Source: Actinomycetota bacterium (GTDB lineage: Bacteria; Actinomycetota; Thermoleophilia; Solirubrobacterales; Solirubrobacteraceae). From it: a stretch of 64,000 bases of DNA. Shown here one piece after another: positions 7,744-17,503 of this stretch. Below the pieces are notes generated by a model. The model saw only the letters and a list, made by a program, of their open reading frames with translations, was not told the DNA's origin and ran no database searches. Position 1 is the first letter of the stretch. Every line of letters starts with the position of its first letter. The position numbers and the translations under genes were made by a program. Where the stretch lies: contig VAYS01000015.1 of the NCBI GenBank assembly GCA_005883215.1, positions 22,002 to 86,001 on the forward strand, read 5' to 3'.

Positions 7744-9278
7744 TGGATGAACACCCCCGCGCCGACCTTCGCCTGGAGCCCCACACGAGCGAGTGACCGC
7801 GGCGTCACGCGGACCGGCCGCGGGGACCGAAAGCGGACCGTGACGTAGGTGGCCGCGGTGGTGACCTGAATCTGATGAAAGCCGGGGGCGGGGGACCGGA
7901 GGCCCGCGGGGCTCGGCAGCGCACGACCGTGTCCCGCCCGGCCCAGCGTGTTGGCGATCGCCACCAGGTCCACCTCGCGCACCGCCGCCCCACCGGCGGG
8001 CAGCGGGCGCAGCGACGGTAGGTAGACGGCAAACGGCTCCGGCGAGCTGGGCGGGGTGAGCACAATCGCCCGCGCGACCACCGGTGCGCCCAGGCTGCGC
8101 GCCGCTCCCCGCCAGTCCTCGCGCTGGTAGGCCGGGGTGGCGGCCACAGACACGGTGATCGCACAAAAGAGGACGCTCAGCGCCAGCGCGCCGGCCGCGC
8201 CCCAACCGGGCGCCCGGCGCGTGCTGAACCCGATCGCGATCAGGATCGCCAAAGGCACGCAGGTGGCGATCAGGTTGCGCGCGTCGACGTAGTCGAGCCC
8301 CACCAATGCGAGCGCCAACGGCACCGCCACCGCGGCGCCGGTGATCGCCGCCAGCGCCGCGGCCGCTCGCCGCTCGCGCGCACCGCCACGGGCCAGGCGG
8401 ACCAGGCCCGCGAGGGCCAGCAACCCGGCCAGGGCCGCGACCCAGAACTTCGCCGGGGCCGCGTAGCCGACCAGAGACTGCTTGGGCAGCTGGGCGACGC
8501 GCAAGGGCAGCGAGCCGCTGACCCGGATCATCTGATCGCCGTGGCCCTGCGCCCGCTGATGCAGGGCGAGTGGAAGCAGTCCCCCCGCCACCAGCGCCAC
8601 CCCGGCCAGCGCCGGCAGGAGGCGACGCTGGGGCCTGACCGCGAACAGCAGCCACGCCGCCTCCGGCACCACGAGAAAGACCGCGAAGTAGTGGGCGGCG
8701 AGGGCGAGCGCGGATGCGATCGCCCATGAGGCGAGCCTTAGCGCGCTCGGCTCGCGCACGGCACCCAGGAAGAGCCACAGCGAGAGCGCGGCCAGCAGCA
8801 GCACGAGCGCGTAGGCGCGCGCCTCCTGCGAGTACCACACCAGCCACGGGCTGGTGGCCGTTAGCGCGGCGGCGATGATCGCCGCGCGCCGCGACGCGAG
8901 CTCCCTCGCGATCGCGTAGACGACGGGGATCGTGACCGTGCCAAGCACCGCCGAGAGCGAGCGCAGCCCCACCTCGCCGGTGCCGAAGAGCTTGCACCAG
9001 CCCCAGGCGACGATGTAGTAGAGCGGCGGCGTGGACTCGTCGCGCGCGATGCCCGCGAGCAGGTCCCCGAAACCTCCGCGCAGCAGGCGTACGGTCTGCA
9101 GCTCGTCGAAGTCGAAGCTCTGCAGGTGAAGCGTCGCGAAGCGCAGCAGCACCGCCACGCCCAGCGCCCCGGCGAGCGCGTATGCCGCGCCGGGCAGCGG
9201 CAGCGCACGGGCACGCACATACGCGCCCGGCGCGCGCGCGAGACCGGCGCTAGCTCCCGTTTTGGCGATCCCCTCCAC
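7740..9278 (-). CDS. GT-C membrane glycosyltransferase (GT39/ArnT-like)
   Basis: A polytopic protein of 512 residues resembling dolichyl- or polyprenyl-phosphate-sugar-dependent GT-C transferases, which act at the outer membrane face with a lipid-phosphate sugar donor. The first external loop has SFDFDELQTVRLLRGG followed by DESTPPLYYIVAW, the usual acidic pair and PPLYY motif, and YSQEARAYALVLLL comes later. About ten membrane segments follow, then a soluble C-terminal region with YLPSLRPL. GTG 9278 has a GGGAGG ribosome site. The gene is coupled to the flippase by a GTGA overlap. Confidence 0.85.
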   Translation of the reverse strand: MEGIAKTGASAGLARAPGAYVRARALPLPGAAYALAGALGVAVLLRFATLHLQSFDFDELQTVRLLRGGFGDLLAGIARDESTPPLYYIVAWGWCKLFGTGEVGLRSLSAVLGTVTIPVVYAIARELASRRAAIIAAALTATSPWLVWYSQEARAYALVLLLAALSLWLFLGAVREPSALRLASWAIASALALAAHYFAVFLVVPEAAWLLFAVRPQRRLLPALAGVALVAGGLLPLALHQRAQGHGDQMIRVSGSLPLRVAQLPKQSLVGYAAPAKFWVAALAGLLALAGLVRLARGGARERRAAAALAAITGAAVAVPLALALVGLDYVDARNLIATCVPLAILIAIGFSTRRAPGWGAAGALALSVLFCAITVSVAATPAYQREDWRGAARSLGAPVVARAIVLTPPSSPEPFAVYLPSLRPLPAGGAAVREVDLVAIANTLGRAGHGRALPSPAGLRSPAPGFHQIQVTTAATYVTVRFRSPRPVRVTPRSLARVGLQAKVGAGVFIQ

Positions 9279-9411
9279 GCGCCTCCCGTCGCGTCACACG
9301 ATACCCACGCATACAACCGTCGGCGGCGGGGTAGATTAGGTCCGCCGTGGGAGGAGGCAGGATGGGTAGCGAGGCAGGAGCTTTGTTCGGCGTGGGCCAG
9401 CCGGACCGATC

Positions 9412-11004
9412 ATGACCGTGGCAGAGTTCGTTGAACTTCTTCTGGTCAGGCGCCGGGGCCTGTTCCTGGCGGTGCTGCTCGGCGCGTTCGCCGCGGCTGC
9501 CGCGCTGACCTTCGCCCTCCCCAAGCGATACGAGGCGACCGCGACGCTGTTCGTCGGCGAGAACCGCCCCGTGGCCACCGGCGCCAACTCGGTCCCGCTC
9601 GATGAGGTTCTCGCCCAGACCTACGACGAGCTGCTCGGCACGCCCGCAATCCAGCGACAGGTGGCCGGAAGCCTGCACATGCCCCCGGCGAGGATCTCCG
9701 GTCAGGTCAGCTTTCAGGTCGTCGAGGGAACGCACCTGATCAGGATCACCGCCACCGACGCCAGTCCTTCCCAGGCGGCGGCGATCGCAAACGCCTACGC
9801 AAAGACGTTCGTCGGTGACCGGCAGGGCTCGGCGGCCGGCGGGGATCGCGCCCGGCTCGCCGCGCTGAGGTCGCAGATGAACGCGCTGGCGCTGGAAATC
9901 GCGCGGCTCCAGGGCACGCGCCAACACGGGCGGCAGGCGCGCCTGCTGACCGATCAGAGCCAGCTGAGCATCGACCGGGACACGGTCAGCACCATCACCC
10001 AGAACGACACGCTCCAAGGTACGAACGTGGCCGTGGCGAGTCCCGCCGTGGTCCCCGCTTCGCCGGCAAAGCCCAAACCGGCGCTCTACCTGGCGCTGGG
10101 AGCGGTCTTCGCCCTGCTGCTCGCGATCGGCGCGACGCTCGCCGCCAACGCGCTGGACAGCCGGATCCGAGAGCCCGAGGAGCTCGCGGCCTTGTTCGGC
10201 GCCCCGGTGCTGGCCCAGATACCTCGCGCCCGGGTCGGGCAGGCTACGGACGACGGGCCCCTGATGCTCCAAGGGCCGGTCGAGTTCCTACGCATGAATC
10301 TGCGCCAGCTTTCCGACCCTGATCGGCCATTGCGCATGATCGCCTTTACGAGCGCGCGCTCCGCCGAGGGCAAGACGGCGGTCGTCGCGGCGTTCGCCAG
10401 AGCGGTGGCGCGGGTGAGAGCACCGATCGTGGCGGTCGACGCCGACGTCCGCCAGCCGCGGCTGGCATCCGCGTTCGGCCTCTCGTCGGGTACCGGCTTG
10501 ACCAGCGTGCTTGCCGACTCGCTCGATCCGCTCGAGCTGCTCGCCCGCGACGAGAGCGGCGTGGCGGTGCTGCCGTCCGGCCCACCGGTCCCCGACCCGG
10601 CGCCGTACTTCACCCGGGTCCGCCTCGCGCGCGTCCTGGATCGCTTGCGGGCCAGCTCCTCCTACGTAGCCATCGACACGGCCCCGGTGCTCGGCGCCCC
10701 GGAGACCTCGAGTCTGGGCGAGATGGTCGACGGCGTAGTGATGGTCATCGACGTCGACCAGGCCAAGCGCCGCACGTTGCTCGTCGCGCGCGACCAGCTC
10801 GCCAATACCGGTGCGAAACTGATCGGCCTCGTCCTCAATCGCGTGCCGCCGCATACCGGCGCCTACGACTACTCCTACTACTACCGCCGTCCGCCGGTCA
10901 ACGGCGACGGCGCCTTCGGAGGGATGGCTCCCGCCGCCGTGCACAGCGGGAATGGCCGGGTTGCTCCCACCGCGCCCAGCCGCGAGCGCGACGCCGCTCG
11001 CTGA
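9412..11004 (+). CDS. Fused Wzz-type chain-length determinant and bacterial tyrosine kinase
   Basis: A 530-residue polysaccharide co-polymerase fused to a BY-kinase, which controls chain length and export through autophosphorylation. The Wzz part spans about residues 1-250, with membrane segments near 16-36 and 223-245. The kinase part has the Walker A variant SARSAEGKT at 314-322, with K321, and the Walker A' motif VAVDADVRQPRL. The C-terminus carries a tyrosine cluster (YDYSYYY, residues 485-491), the usual autophosphorylation site. It begins a rightward run with the ligase and asparagine synthase genes. The 133-base gap to the divergent GT-C gene should hold both promoters. Confidence 0.93.
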   Translation: MTVAEFVELLLVRRRGLFLAVLLGAFAAAAALTFALPKRYEATATLFVGENRPVATGANSVPLDEVLAQTYDELLGTPAIQRQVAGSLHMPPARISGQVSFQVVEGTHLIRITATDASPSQAAAIANAYAKTFVGDRQGSAAGGDRARLAALRSQMNALALEIARLQGTRQHGRQARLLTDQSQLSIDRDTVSTITQNDTLQGTNVAVASPAVVPASPAKPKPALYLALGAVFALLLAIGATLAANALDSRIREPEELAALFGAPVLAQIPRARVGQATDDGPLMLQGPVEFLRMNLRQLSDPDRPLRMIAFTSARSAEGKTAVVAAFARAVARVRAPIVAVDADVRQPRLASAFGLSSGTGLTSVLADSLDPLELLARDESGVAVLPSGPPVPDPAPYFTRVRLARVLDRLRASSSYVAIDTAPVLGAPETSSLGEMVDGVVMVIDVDQAKRRTLLVARDQLANTGAKLIGLVLNRVPPHTGAYDYSYYYRRPPVNGDGAFGGMAPAAVHSGNGRVAPTAPSRERDAAR

Positions 11005-11005
11005 C

Positions 11006-12415
11006 GTGGTCAGCCACATCAAGAAGCCGCCGGCGGCAACCCTCGCGCTGCCCGCCGGCGTGCTCGGCGCGCTGGCGGTCGTAGGCGCCTATCGGGTCGG
11101 GCCCTTGATCCCACTGGTCTTCGCCGCCGCGCTGGCGGTAGCGGTGACCGCGTTCATCCGCCCGATCGCCGTGGTCTACCTGGCGGTGGCGGCGGTGCCG
11201 CTCGAGCTCTACTCACTGCCCGTGGGTAGCGCCATCGACCTCACCGTGACCAAGGCGCTGCTCACCATCGCGGCGGTGGCCTGGGTACTGAAGCGGCTAG
11301 CCACCGGAAGGCTGCCCGTCATCAGCGACTCGCCGCTGACGAAGCCTTTCGGGCTGCTGCTACTCGCCCTCGTCCCGGGCGTGGTGCTCGCGTCGGACAG
11401 CGTCGCTGCCGTGAAGGTCCTCGCCGACTGGACCGTGTTCTTCTTCCTCTACCAGCTGATCGTCGAAGACGGCCGGCCTCAGACGGTGCGGAATCTGCTC
11501 ATGGCGCTGGCGCTTACCGGCGCGGTTAGCGGTGTGACGGCGATCACCGCCACGCACGGCGCGACGCCGGTGGCGGCGACGGGCAGCTCCGCCCCGAGCC
11601 GGGCGACGGCAGAGTTCCTGTCCCCCAACGCGCTCGGCCTGCTGCTGGCGATGGCGCTTCCCAGCTCGATCGCGCTCGCCATCCGGGGTCCCCGCGTGCT
11701 CCGCCCCGCGGCAGCCGCCGCGGCGGTGCTGGCCGCGGTCGGACTTGCGCTGACGCTCTCGCGCGGCGCCATCCTGGCGGCGTTGGCGGCACTCCTGCTG
11801 ATGCTCGCCTGGCGGTCCTTCCGGCGGGTGGCGCTGGTCGGCGCGGTGGCGATCGTCGCCTTGGCGTTCCTGGCCCCGGCGACGACGTCGCGGCTGTTCC
11901 CCGTCAAGGCCGCGAGCGAGCGGATCAGCTCGATCCCGAGGGCGGCGTCGGGCAATCCCCGGTGGCAGATCTGGAGAGACGCGCTGGGGCAGTTCGCGGC
12001 CCACCCCATCTTCGGCGTCGGCGCCGACAACTTCCGCACGCGGGCCCTCGGATCTCAGTCGGCAGACCCCCAGTTCCAGGAGTCCTCCGCCCAGGGCGTC
12101 GCCTACTCGCGCTTTCCGCCCCACGCCCACAACATCGCTCTCAACGTGCTCGTCGAGCTCGGGCTGCTCGGTCTCGTGGCGGCGGGGTGGCTGCTCGTGA
12201 GGGTGGTGCGCCTGGTGGGTCACGCCTGCCGCCGGGGGCGCGGGCTCGACCAGGCACTCGCGTTCGGCGTCATGGCGGCGCTGGCGGTGGTCTTCCTCGA
12301 GGGGCTCGTCGACTACCCCCTGACCGATTACACGCTGGCCGCGCTGGTGGTGATCCTCGCCGCCTGCGCCGCCGTGCTGGCGCGGCCCGGCTCCGATCTT
12401 CCACCCCAGAGCTGA
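11006..12415 (+). CDS. O-antigen ligase/polymerase family membrane protein (Wzy/WaaL-like)
   Basis: A polytopic protein of 469 residues with about twelve hydrophobic segments and a large periplasmic-type loop, as in the Wzy_C family that polymerises or ligates lipid-linked polysaccharide. The loop contains RWQIWRDALGQFAAHPIFGVGADNF and the later HNIALNVLVELGLLGLVAA, both typical. GTG at 11006 sits one base after the upstream stop. An ATG at 10952 in the same frame would instead overlap the kinase gene by 53 bases, and neither has a strong ribosome site. Beside Wzx and Wzz it is the obvious candidate polymerase. Confidence 0.87.
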   Translation: MVSHIKKPPAATLALPAGVLGALAVVGAYRVGPLIPLVFAAALAVAVTAFIRPIAVVYLAVAAVPLELYSLPVGSAIDLTVTKALLTIAAVAWVLKRLATGRLPVISDSPLTKPFGLLLLALVPGVVLASDSVAAVKVLADWTVFFFLYQLIVEDGRPQTVRNLLMALALTGAVSGVTAITATHGATPVAATGSSAPSRATAEFLSPNALGLLLAMALPSSIALAIRGPRVLRPAAAAAAVLAAVGLALTLSRGAILAALAALLLMLAWRSFRRVALVGAVAIVALAFLAPATTSRLFPVKAASERISSIPRAASGNPRWQIWRDALGQFAAHPIFGVGADNFRTRALGSQSADPQFQESSAQGVAYSRFPPHAHNIALNVLVELGLLGLVAAGWLLVRVVRLVGHACRRGRGLDQALAFGVMAALAVVFLEGLVDYPLTDYTLAALVVILAACAAVLARPGSDLPPQS

Positions 12416-12422
12416 CCCGGCC

Positions 12423-14471
12423 ATGTGCGGGATCGCCGGAACGCTCAACTTCGCCGGGGCGGTCGATGAGGCAGTGCTGAACCGCATGTGCGCGGTGATG
12501 GAACATCGGGGCCCCGATTCGCGCGGAGTCCACGTCGAGGCGGGCGCCGGCATCGCCGCGCAGCGCCTAGCGATCATCGACATCGCCGGCGGCGCTCAGC
12601 CGATGTTCAACGAGGACTCGACTGTCGCCGTGGTTTTGAACGGCGAGATCTACAACTACCGCGAGCTGCGGGAGGCGCTCATCCGCCGCGGACACCGCTT
12701 CCGCTCGCAGGCCGACACCGAGGTGCTCGTCCACCTCTACGAGGATCACGGGGAGGCGCTGGTCGAGCACCTGCGCGGGATGTTCGCGTTCGCGATCTGG
12801 GACCGGCGTCGCCGGCGTCTGCTCCTGGCCCGCGATCGGGTGGGCAAGAAGCCGCTGTTCTGGGCCCGGAGGGGCGAGCGCTTCTGGTTCGCCTCGGAGC
12901 TGCGCTGTCTGTTGCAGGACCCCGAGCTTCGCCGCGGCGCCGAGCTTGACCCCCACGCGGTGGCGTCCTACCTCGCGCTGCAGTACGTGCCCCATCCGCT
13001 GTGCGCGATCAAAGGAATCCACAAGCTCGCGCCCGCTTCGAGCCTCACCGTCACCCGGGAGGGCGAACAAGTTCGCCGCTACTGGCGTCTGGACTACTCG
13101 GAGAAGCTAGACCACGTGCCCGTGCCCGAGCTGGAGGCGCGCCTGTGGGAGCAGATCCGCGAGGCCACCCGCATTCGCCTCATCAGTGACGTTCCCCTGG
13201 GGGCGTTCCTGTCGGGAGGGATCGACTCGAGCGCGGTGGTGGCGGCGATGGCGCACGAGAGCCCCGAGCCGATCAAGACATTCTCGATCGCCTTCCCCGA
13301 CGACGCCTTCAACGAGGCGCGCTATGCGCGCCTGCTCGCCGAGCGTTTTGGCACCGACCACCATGAGTTCGAGGTCCGGCCACAGGCGCTCTCGATCATG
13401 CCCAAAATCGCCCGCCACTATGGCGAGCCGTTCGGCGACCCCTCGGCGATTCCGAGCTTCTATCTCGCCGAGTTGACGCGCCGGCACGTGACGGTCGCGC
13501 TCAACGGCGACGGTGGCGATGAGAGCTTCGCCGGCTACCCGGTCTACGCGAAGAACGGCAGGGTCACCCGGAGCCTGGGGATCGTCCCGGCGCCGCTGCT
13601 CGGGCTCGCGCCCCGGCTGGGCGCTCGGCTCGGCGAGGGCCGCCACGACAACACCCTGCGCAGTCGCATCAGCCGGGGTGTCCAGGTGCTGGGGATGGAG
13701 CCGTGGCGCCGGCATGCGATGTGGATGGCGGCGTTTCGCACCCCGTCGCAGCGGGCGCGGCTGCTCGCCCCCGAGTTCCGAGCCGCGGCGGCCTTGGCGG
13801 CCGCGGCTCCGTCCGACGCCGGGGTCAGCGGCGACGGCGGCGAGCAGTTCATCGGGGATGCGTGGCGTCAATCGCGCGCGCCGGAGCCGCTCGATCGGAT
13901 GCTCGACGTAGACGTCCAGACCTACCTGCCCGGCGACCTGCTGGTCAAGATGGACATCGCCACGATGGCTCACTCGCTCGAGGCCCGTTCGCCGCTGCTC
14001 GACCACGAGCTGATGGCGTTCGCCGCCTCGCTTCCGGCCAACCTCAAGCTAAGAGGCCGCGGGCATAAGTGGATCCTGCGCTCGGCGCTGCGCCGGACGC
14101 TGCCGCCCGAGATCCTCGACCGCCCGAAGATGGGCTTCTCGGTCCCCCTCCCCCGCTGGTTCCGCCAGGAGCTGCGCCACCTGCCGGCCGAGATCCTGCT
14201 CGATCCGCGCACCGTCTCGCGCGGTTACTTTCGTCGTCGGGAGGTCGAGCGGATTATTCGCGAGCACCACGCTGGGGTGGTCGATCACGCCAACCGGATC
14301 TGGGCGCTGCTCCAACTTGAGCTGTGGCACCGCGAGGTCCTCGAGGCCCCGGTCGCCGACGGGGATGGGCTTTTTCCGCCCGGGGCTCCTCCGGCATGGC
14401 AAAAGGCCGCACCGGCGGGGGGCGCGCGCGCTGACCGGGCGCGGGCGGCGGTCAGCGCAGGAAACGAGTGA
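12423..14471 (+). CDS. asnB: Asparagine synthase (glutamine-hydrolysing), AsnB type
   Basis: The protein begins MCGIAG, so after Met removal the catalytic Cys2 of the class II glutamine amidotransferase domain is at the N-terminus. NGEIYNYRELRE and FASELRCL complete that domain. The synthetase half has the ATP-pyrophosphatase loop SGGIDSS at residues 264-270 and NGDGGDESFAGYP. At 682 residues it is the long form often found in exopolysaccharide loci, where it may amidate a sugar acid or lipid intermediate instead of making free asparagine. The start lies 7 bases after the ligase stop. A 9-bp hairpin follows the stop. Confidence 0.92.
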   Translation: MCGIAGTLNFAGAVDEAVLNRMCAVMEHRGPDSRGVHVEAGAGIAAQRLAIIDIAGGAQPMFNEDSTVAVVLNGEIYNYRELREALIRRGHRFRSQADTEVLVHLYEDHGEALVEHLRGMFAFAIWDRRRRRLLLARDRVGKKPLFWARRGERFWFASELRCLLQDPELRRGAELDPHAVASYLALQYVPHPLCAIKGIHKLAPASSLTVTREGEQVRRYWRLDYSEKLDHVPVPELEARLWEQIREATRIRLISDVPLGAFLSGGIDSSAVVAAMAHESPEPIKTFSIAFPDDAFNEARYARLLAERFGTDHHEFEVRPQALSIMPKIARHYGEPFGDPSAIPSFYLAELTRRHVTVALNGDGGDESFAGYPVYAKNGRVTRSLGIVPAPLLGLAPRLGARLGEGRHDNTLRSRISRGVQVLGMEPWRRHAMWMAAFRTPSQRARLLAPEFRAAAALAAAAPSDAGVSGDGGEQFIGDAWRQSRAPEPLDRMLDVDVQTYLPGDLLVKMDIATMAHSLEARSPLLDHELMAFAASLPANLKLRGRGHKWILRSALRRTLPPEILDRPKMGFSVPLPRWFRQELRHLPAEILLDPRTVSRGYFRRREVERIIREHHAGVVDHANRIWALLQLELWHREVLEAPVADGDGLFPPGAPPAWQKAAPAGGARADRARAAVSAGNE

Positions 14472-14488
14472 CCAGACCCCTCGTTTGG

Positions 14489-14510
14489 GCCGGCGGCTAA
14501 TGCCGCCGGC
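14489..14510. terminator. Bidirectional hairpin between convergent genes
   Basis: GCCGGCGGC and GCCGCCGGC form a perfect 9-bp stem with the loop TAAT, between the asparagine synthase stop and the stop of the opposing membrane protein gene. TTT-containing sequence lies outside on both sides, so it may terminate transcription in both directions. Confidence 0.7.
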
Positions 14511-16196
14511 TCAGGGAACTTCTTTGGGTCCGGCGACGGCGGCCGTCAGCAGCTCGCTCGCCGCCAGCCCGCCGCCATCGACGGTCCTCGCCGCCGGCTC
14601 GGGGCCCGCGTAGGGCGGCCCGGCACGAGGTTGGGCGCTGCGAAAGAGCAGGCGCGCGCCGGCGGCGATGACCCCGGCGGCGAACAGCGCCCCCACCCAC
14701 CACGGGATTCCCAAGATCGGAAGCAGCCACCACCAGAGGGCCACCACGTGCAGCAACTGTGTGTCGCGCACGCTGGTTCGAGGCCCGGTGGCGCCGGCCA
14801 GGTGCCCGAGTCGCCGCACGTCGGTGTCTGCGGCGTCCCGGATCTGGTGCACCATCGCCGGCCACGACGTGACGAGCGGGCTGCGAGCGACCGACCAGCG
14901 ATGGTCGGGGAGATTGACGCCCTGATCCCGGTGCTCGGCATAGGTGCGGTCGTAGAAGCCGACCGTGGTCGGAACCTGCGACGCCACTCCGATCACCACC
15001 AGGACCGCCGCCCACTTGGCCAGGTGAGGTCGCAGGGTGCCCAGCGCCGCGCACAGCAACGGAAGCGCGGGCAGCAGATAGCGGTCGCCCCACTCGTCGC
15101 CGCCGTAGGGGTCGTACTGGCCGATGTAGAAGATCAAGATCGCCAGCGAGGCGAGGATGCAGAGCGCCGCCAGGGGATCTCGCCGGCGCCGCCAAAGGGC
15201 GACGATCGCCAGCGCCGCCACCGGCGAGTACCAGATGAGCCCCTTTCCGGGGCTGACCAAATAGATCCCCAGGGCGCGCCCGATGGCCGCCGGCGAGATG
15301 AAGTTGTGGGCGACGAAGGCCCGGGGGACGCCGCCGAAGCGCAGCGGGTCGGCAAAGCGAGCCCAGTTGTAGAGCAGGTAGGCGGCAAAGCCGCACGCCG
15401 TGGCGAGCGCGGGACCCCAGAACGGGCGCAGGCTCCGGAAGAAAGGCTCGGCGCCCGACCCCTGAGCCCGGCGCCTCTGGAGGATGAGTAACGCCCCCAG
15501 CGCCGGGCCGACCAGGATCAGCTGCGGCTTGGCGAGCACGGCGAGCGCGAGCCCGAGATAGCCCCAGTAGCGCCGGCGCCCCGATTCAGTTAGGCCCCAT
15601 ACTCCGAGCGCGACCAGCAGGGCGGCCAGCGGCTCGGCGAAGAACGAGCGCGAATAGGTGAGCGCTTCGGTCCCGAATCCAAACGCCACGGCGGCGGCGA
15701 CCGCTCCCCGGCGCGAGGCCCCGAGCTTTACCGACAGCGAGGCGGTCAGCGTCGCCGCGCCGGCGGTGGCCAGGGCGGGAACGATGAGCACCAGCACCTG
15801 GGCCACGTTCTGCCCCCGCTGGCCCGTGAGGTGCCCGAGCCCCTCGCCCAGACCGGCGAACGGCGCGGCGGCGAACGAGATCAGCGGATACCAAAGCGAG
15901 TAGCAGTGACCTCCGCGCCCGATCACCGACGCCTCGTTGGACGGCAGGTGGGGCAACGCGTCGTACCCCGACGCCGCGCACGGGACAAAGAGATGCAGCC
16001 CCCGGCCCAACGAATCGGCCACGCTGAACTGCGAGATCCCGTCGATCACGATGATCCCGGGCGGGATCAGCATGAGGTAGATCAGCGCGAAGCCCAGGAA
16101 CAGCGTCCACAGCCACCGCTTCTGCAGCCACACCCCCGGGCGTCCGAGCGCCCGCCACCCCCACCACGGCCGCAGCGACGCCGAGGCGTCGCTCAC
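14511..16196 (-). CDS. GT-C-like integral membrane protein
   Basis: A polytopic protein of 561 residues with about eleven membrane segments. The layout resembles GT-C mannosyl or arabinosyl transferases: a first external loop with IVIDGISQFSVADSLGRG, then SRSFFAEPLAALLVALG, and a late loop with YDPYGGDEWGDRYLLPALP. I cannot name the family. Such proteins transfer sugars from lipid carriers. The start is one of two adjacent GTG codons; 16196 overlaps the upstream stop as GTGA, so it forms a coupled pair with the GT2 gene. An amphipathic C-terminal tail follows the last helix. Confidence 0.75.
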   Translation of the reverse strand: MSDASASLRPWWGWRALGRPGVWLQKRWLWTLFLGFALIYLMLIPPGIIVIDGISQFSVADSLGRGLHLFVPCAASGYDALPHLPSNEASVIGRGGHCYSLWYPLISFAAAPFAGLGEGLGHLTGQRGQNVAQVLVLIVPALATAGAATLTASLSVKLGASRRGAVAAAVAFGFGTEALTYSRSFFAEPLAALLVALGVWGLTESGRRRYWGYLGLALAVLAKPQLILVGPALGALLILQRRRAQGSGAEPFFRSLRPFWGPALATACGFAAYLLYNWARFADPLRFGGVPRAFVAHNFISPAAIGRALGIYLVSPGKGLIWYSPVAALAIVALWRRRRDPLAALCILASLAILIFYIGQYDPYGGDEWGDRYLLPALPLLCAALGTLRPHLAKWAAVLVVIGVASQVPTTVGFYDRTYAEHRDQGVNLPDHRWSVARSPLVTSWPAMVHQIRDAADTDVRRLGHLAGATGPRTSVRDTQLLHVVALWWWLLPILGIPWWVGALFAAGVIAAGARLLFRSAQPRAGPPYAGPEPAARTVDGGGLAASELLTAAVAGPKEVP

Positions 16197-17170
16197 CACG
16201 CCTGCGCCGCCGGGCCGCGGGAGCCGGCTCCCCCCTCAGCCGGGGCCGCCGCAAGCCGCTGACGCGGCGACCGGGCCCGCGCCTCGCGTACAGCGTCGCG
16301 GACGCCCTCGGCCAGACCCAGGATCCCGCCCCATTCGGCGTTGATCACGCGGTGAGCGAAGAACACCCCGATCAGCAACGCGAACCGCAGCGCCACCAGC
16401 GGCGTGACGCGGAAGTTCTTGCGCAGGAGGTAGGCCCGGTCGGTGACGATGAGCCGGCTGTAGGAGCGCGCCCCACCCTGCCTCGAGCGAAAGCCGACCG
16501 CCCGGTGGTTGACCACGGCGTCGGGCACGTAGACCACCCGCCCGTGGCGAGATAGCCGGTAGGAGAAATCCTCGTCCTCCAGGAGCGCGGTGCGCCGCGG
16601 CCCGCCCATGTCGGTGTCGAACCCCACCCGCGCGGCCAGCTCTCGCCGCGCGCTCATCAGGCAGCCCTGCATGAACTCGACGTCCCAGCGGCGATCCAGC
16701 TCCTGTAGGTGCCTCGGGTAGCCATAGCTGGTCATCGTCCCCTGCCGTCCACCGCGCATGAGCAGCTGACGGATTCGTGAGCGCTGGTTCCCAAAGGCGC
16801 GGTAATCGCCTTGGATGATGCGCCCGGTGACGCCGACGATCTCCGGGTCGCGGTAGGTGGCGCACAGCACTCCGATCAGCCCGGGATCGACGATCGCGTC
16901 GTCGTCGATGAACAGCACCACGTCGCCCGTGGCCACCTCGATGCCCCGATTGCGCTGGACGCTGGCCCCCCGGGGGCTGGCCAGGCAGCGGACCGGCGCC
17001 GTCGTGGCGTTGCCGGGGAGCTGATTCACCGCCTCCCGGGCCGAACGGTTGGCGTCGCCGTCGACCACCAAGATCTCATGCGGCGCGGGGTCACAGGCCA
17101 GCACGCTCTCTAGCGTTTCCAGGAGCATCGCGGGACGGCCAAGGGTGGGTATGACGACCGAGATCCGCAT
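16193..17170 (-). CDS. Glycosyltransferase family 2
   Basis: A GT-A fold enzyme of 325 residues. It opens with MRISVVIPTLGRPAMLLETL and has ILVVDG, ASVQRNRGIEVATGDVVLFIDDDAIV (the DDD metal-binding motif near residue 94) and the acceptor-side acidic residues EDEDFSYRLSRHG. A weakly hydrophobic stretch near the C-terminus (LRFALLIGVFFAHRV) may bring it to the membrane. It lies upstream of, and is coupled to, the GT-C-like gene. The sugar and acceptor are unknown. Confidence 0.9.
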   Translation of the reverse strand: MRISVVIPTLGRPAMLLETLESVLACDPAPHEILVVDGDANRSAREAVNQLPGNATTAPVRCLASPRGASVQRNRGIEVATGDVVLFIDDDAIVDPGLIGVLCATYRDPEIVGVTGRIIQGDYRAFGNQRSRIRQLLMRGGRQGTMTSYGYPRHLQELDRRWDVEFMQGCLMSARRELAARVGFDTDMGGPRRTALLEDEDFSYRLSRHGRVVYVPDAVVNHRAVGFRSRQGGARSYSRLIVTDRAYLLRKNFRVTPLVALRFALLIGVFFAHRVINAEWGGILGLAEGVRDAVREARARSPRQRLAAAPAEGGAGSRGPAAQAW

Positions 17171-17503
17171 GCCTGGCGCGCCTAACTGCGCCCATTAGGT
17201 ACCCCGGACGCCGATCGCCCATGCATCCGGGCGCCGACGGGTCGGCGTTGAGGTCGCGCCCTGGTCGCTCCCGGAGCCGGCCGCCTAGTCCCGAGACGTT
17301 AGGCCCCTGACAGGGTGGGGCCGGGGCGCTCAAGCGGGATCGGTCGGATGGCGACAACGACCTAGAGGGCTCGTTTGACGTCGGGCGACGACCGGAGCGG
17401 GCAGGGGTGCGTGATCGCCGCCTGCCCGCCCTGCCGCCATCGCCCAAGAGGCGGTCTTCACGGCTCGCGAGCGGGCAAGGCAAACCGCGTCCTAGGAGTG
17501 ATG
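17171..17503. other. Divergent intergenic region between EPS locus and GH39-like gene
   Basis: These 333 bases separate the leftward GT2 gene and the rightward glycosidase gene and must hold both promoters. I see a 9-bp perfect stem, GCGGGCAGG (17397-17405) with CCTGCCCGC (17421-17429), in the presumed leader about 75 bases before the ATG. An isolated TTGACG lies near 17365 with no convincing -10. No further gene is evident. Confidence 0.5.

Noticed and set aside
6163..8997. A single 944-residue protein on the minus strand
   Set aside because: The N-terminal part is an out-of-frame shadow of the GT-C gene; the flippase starts at the GTG at 7743.
17440..17503. GGCAAAC-like sequence before GH39-like paralogue 1 as a c-di-GMP riboswitch
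   Set aside because: Only one short motif fits; the second conserved segment (ACGCAAAGCC-like) and the expected paired arms are absent.
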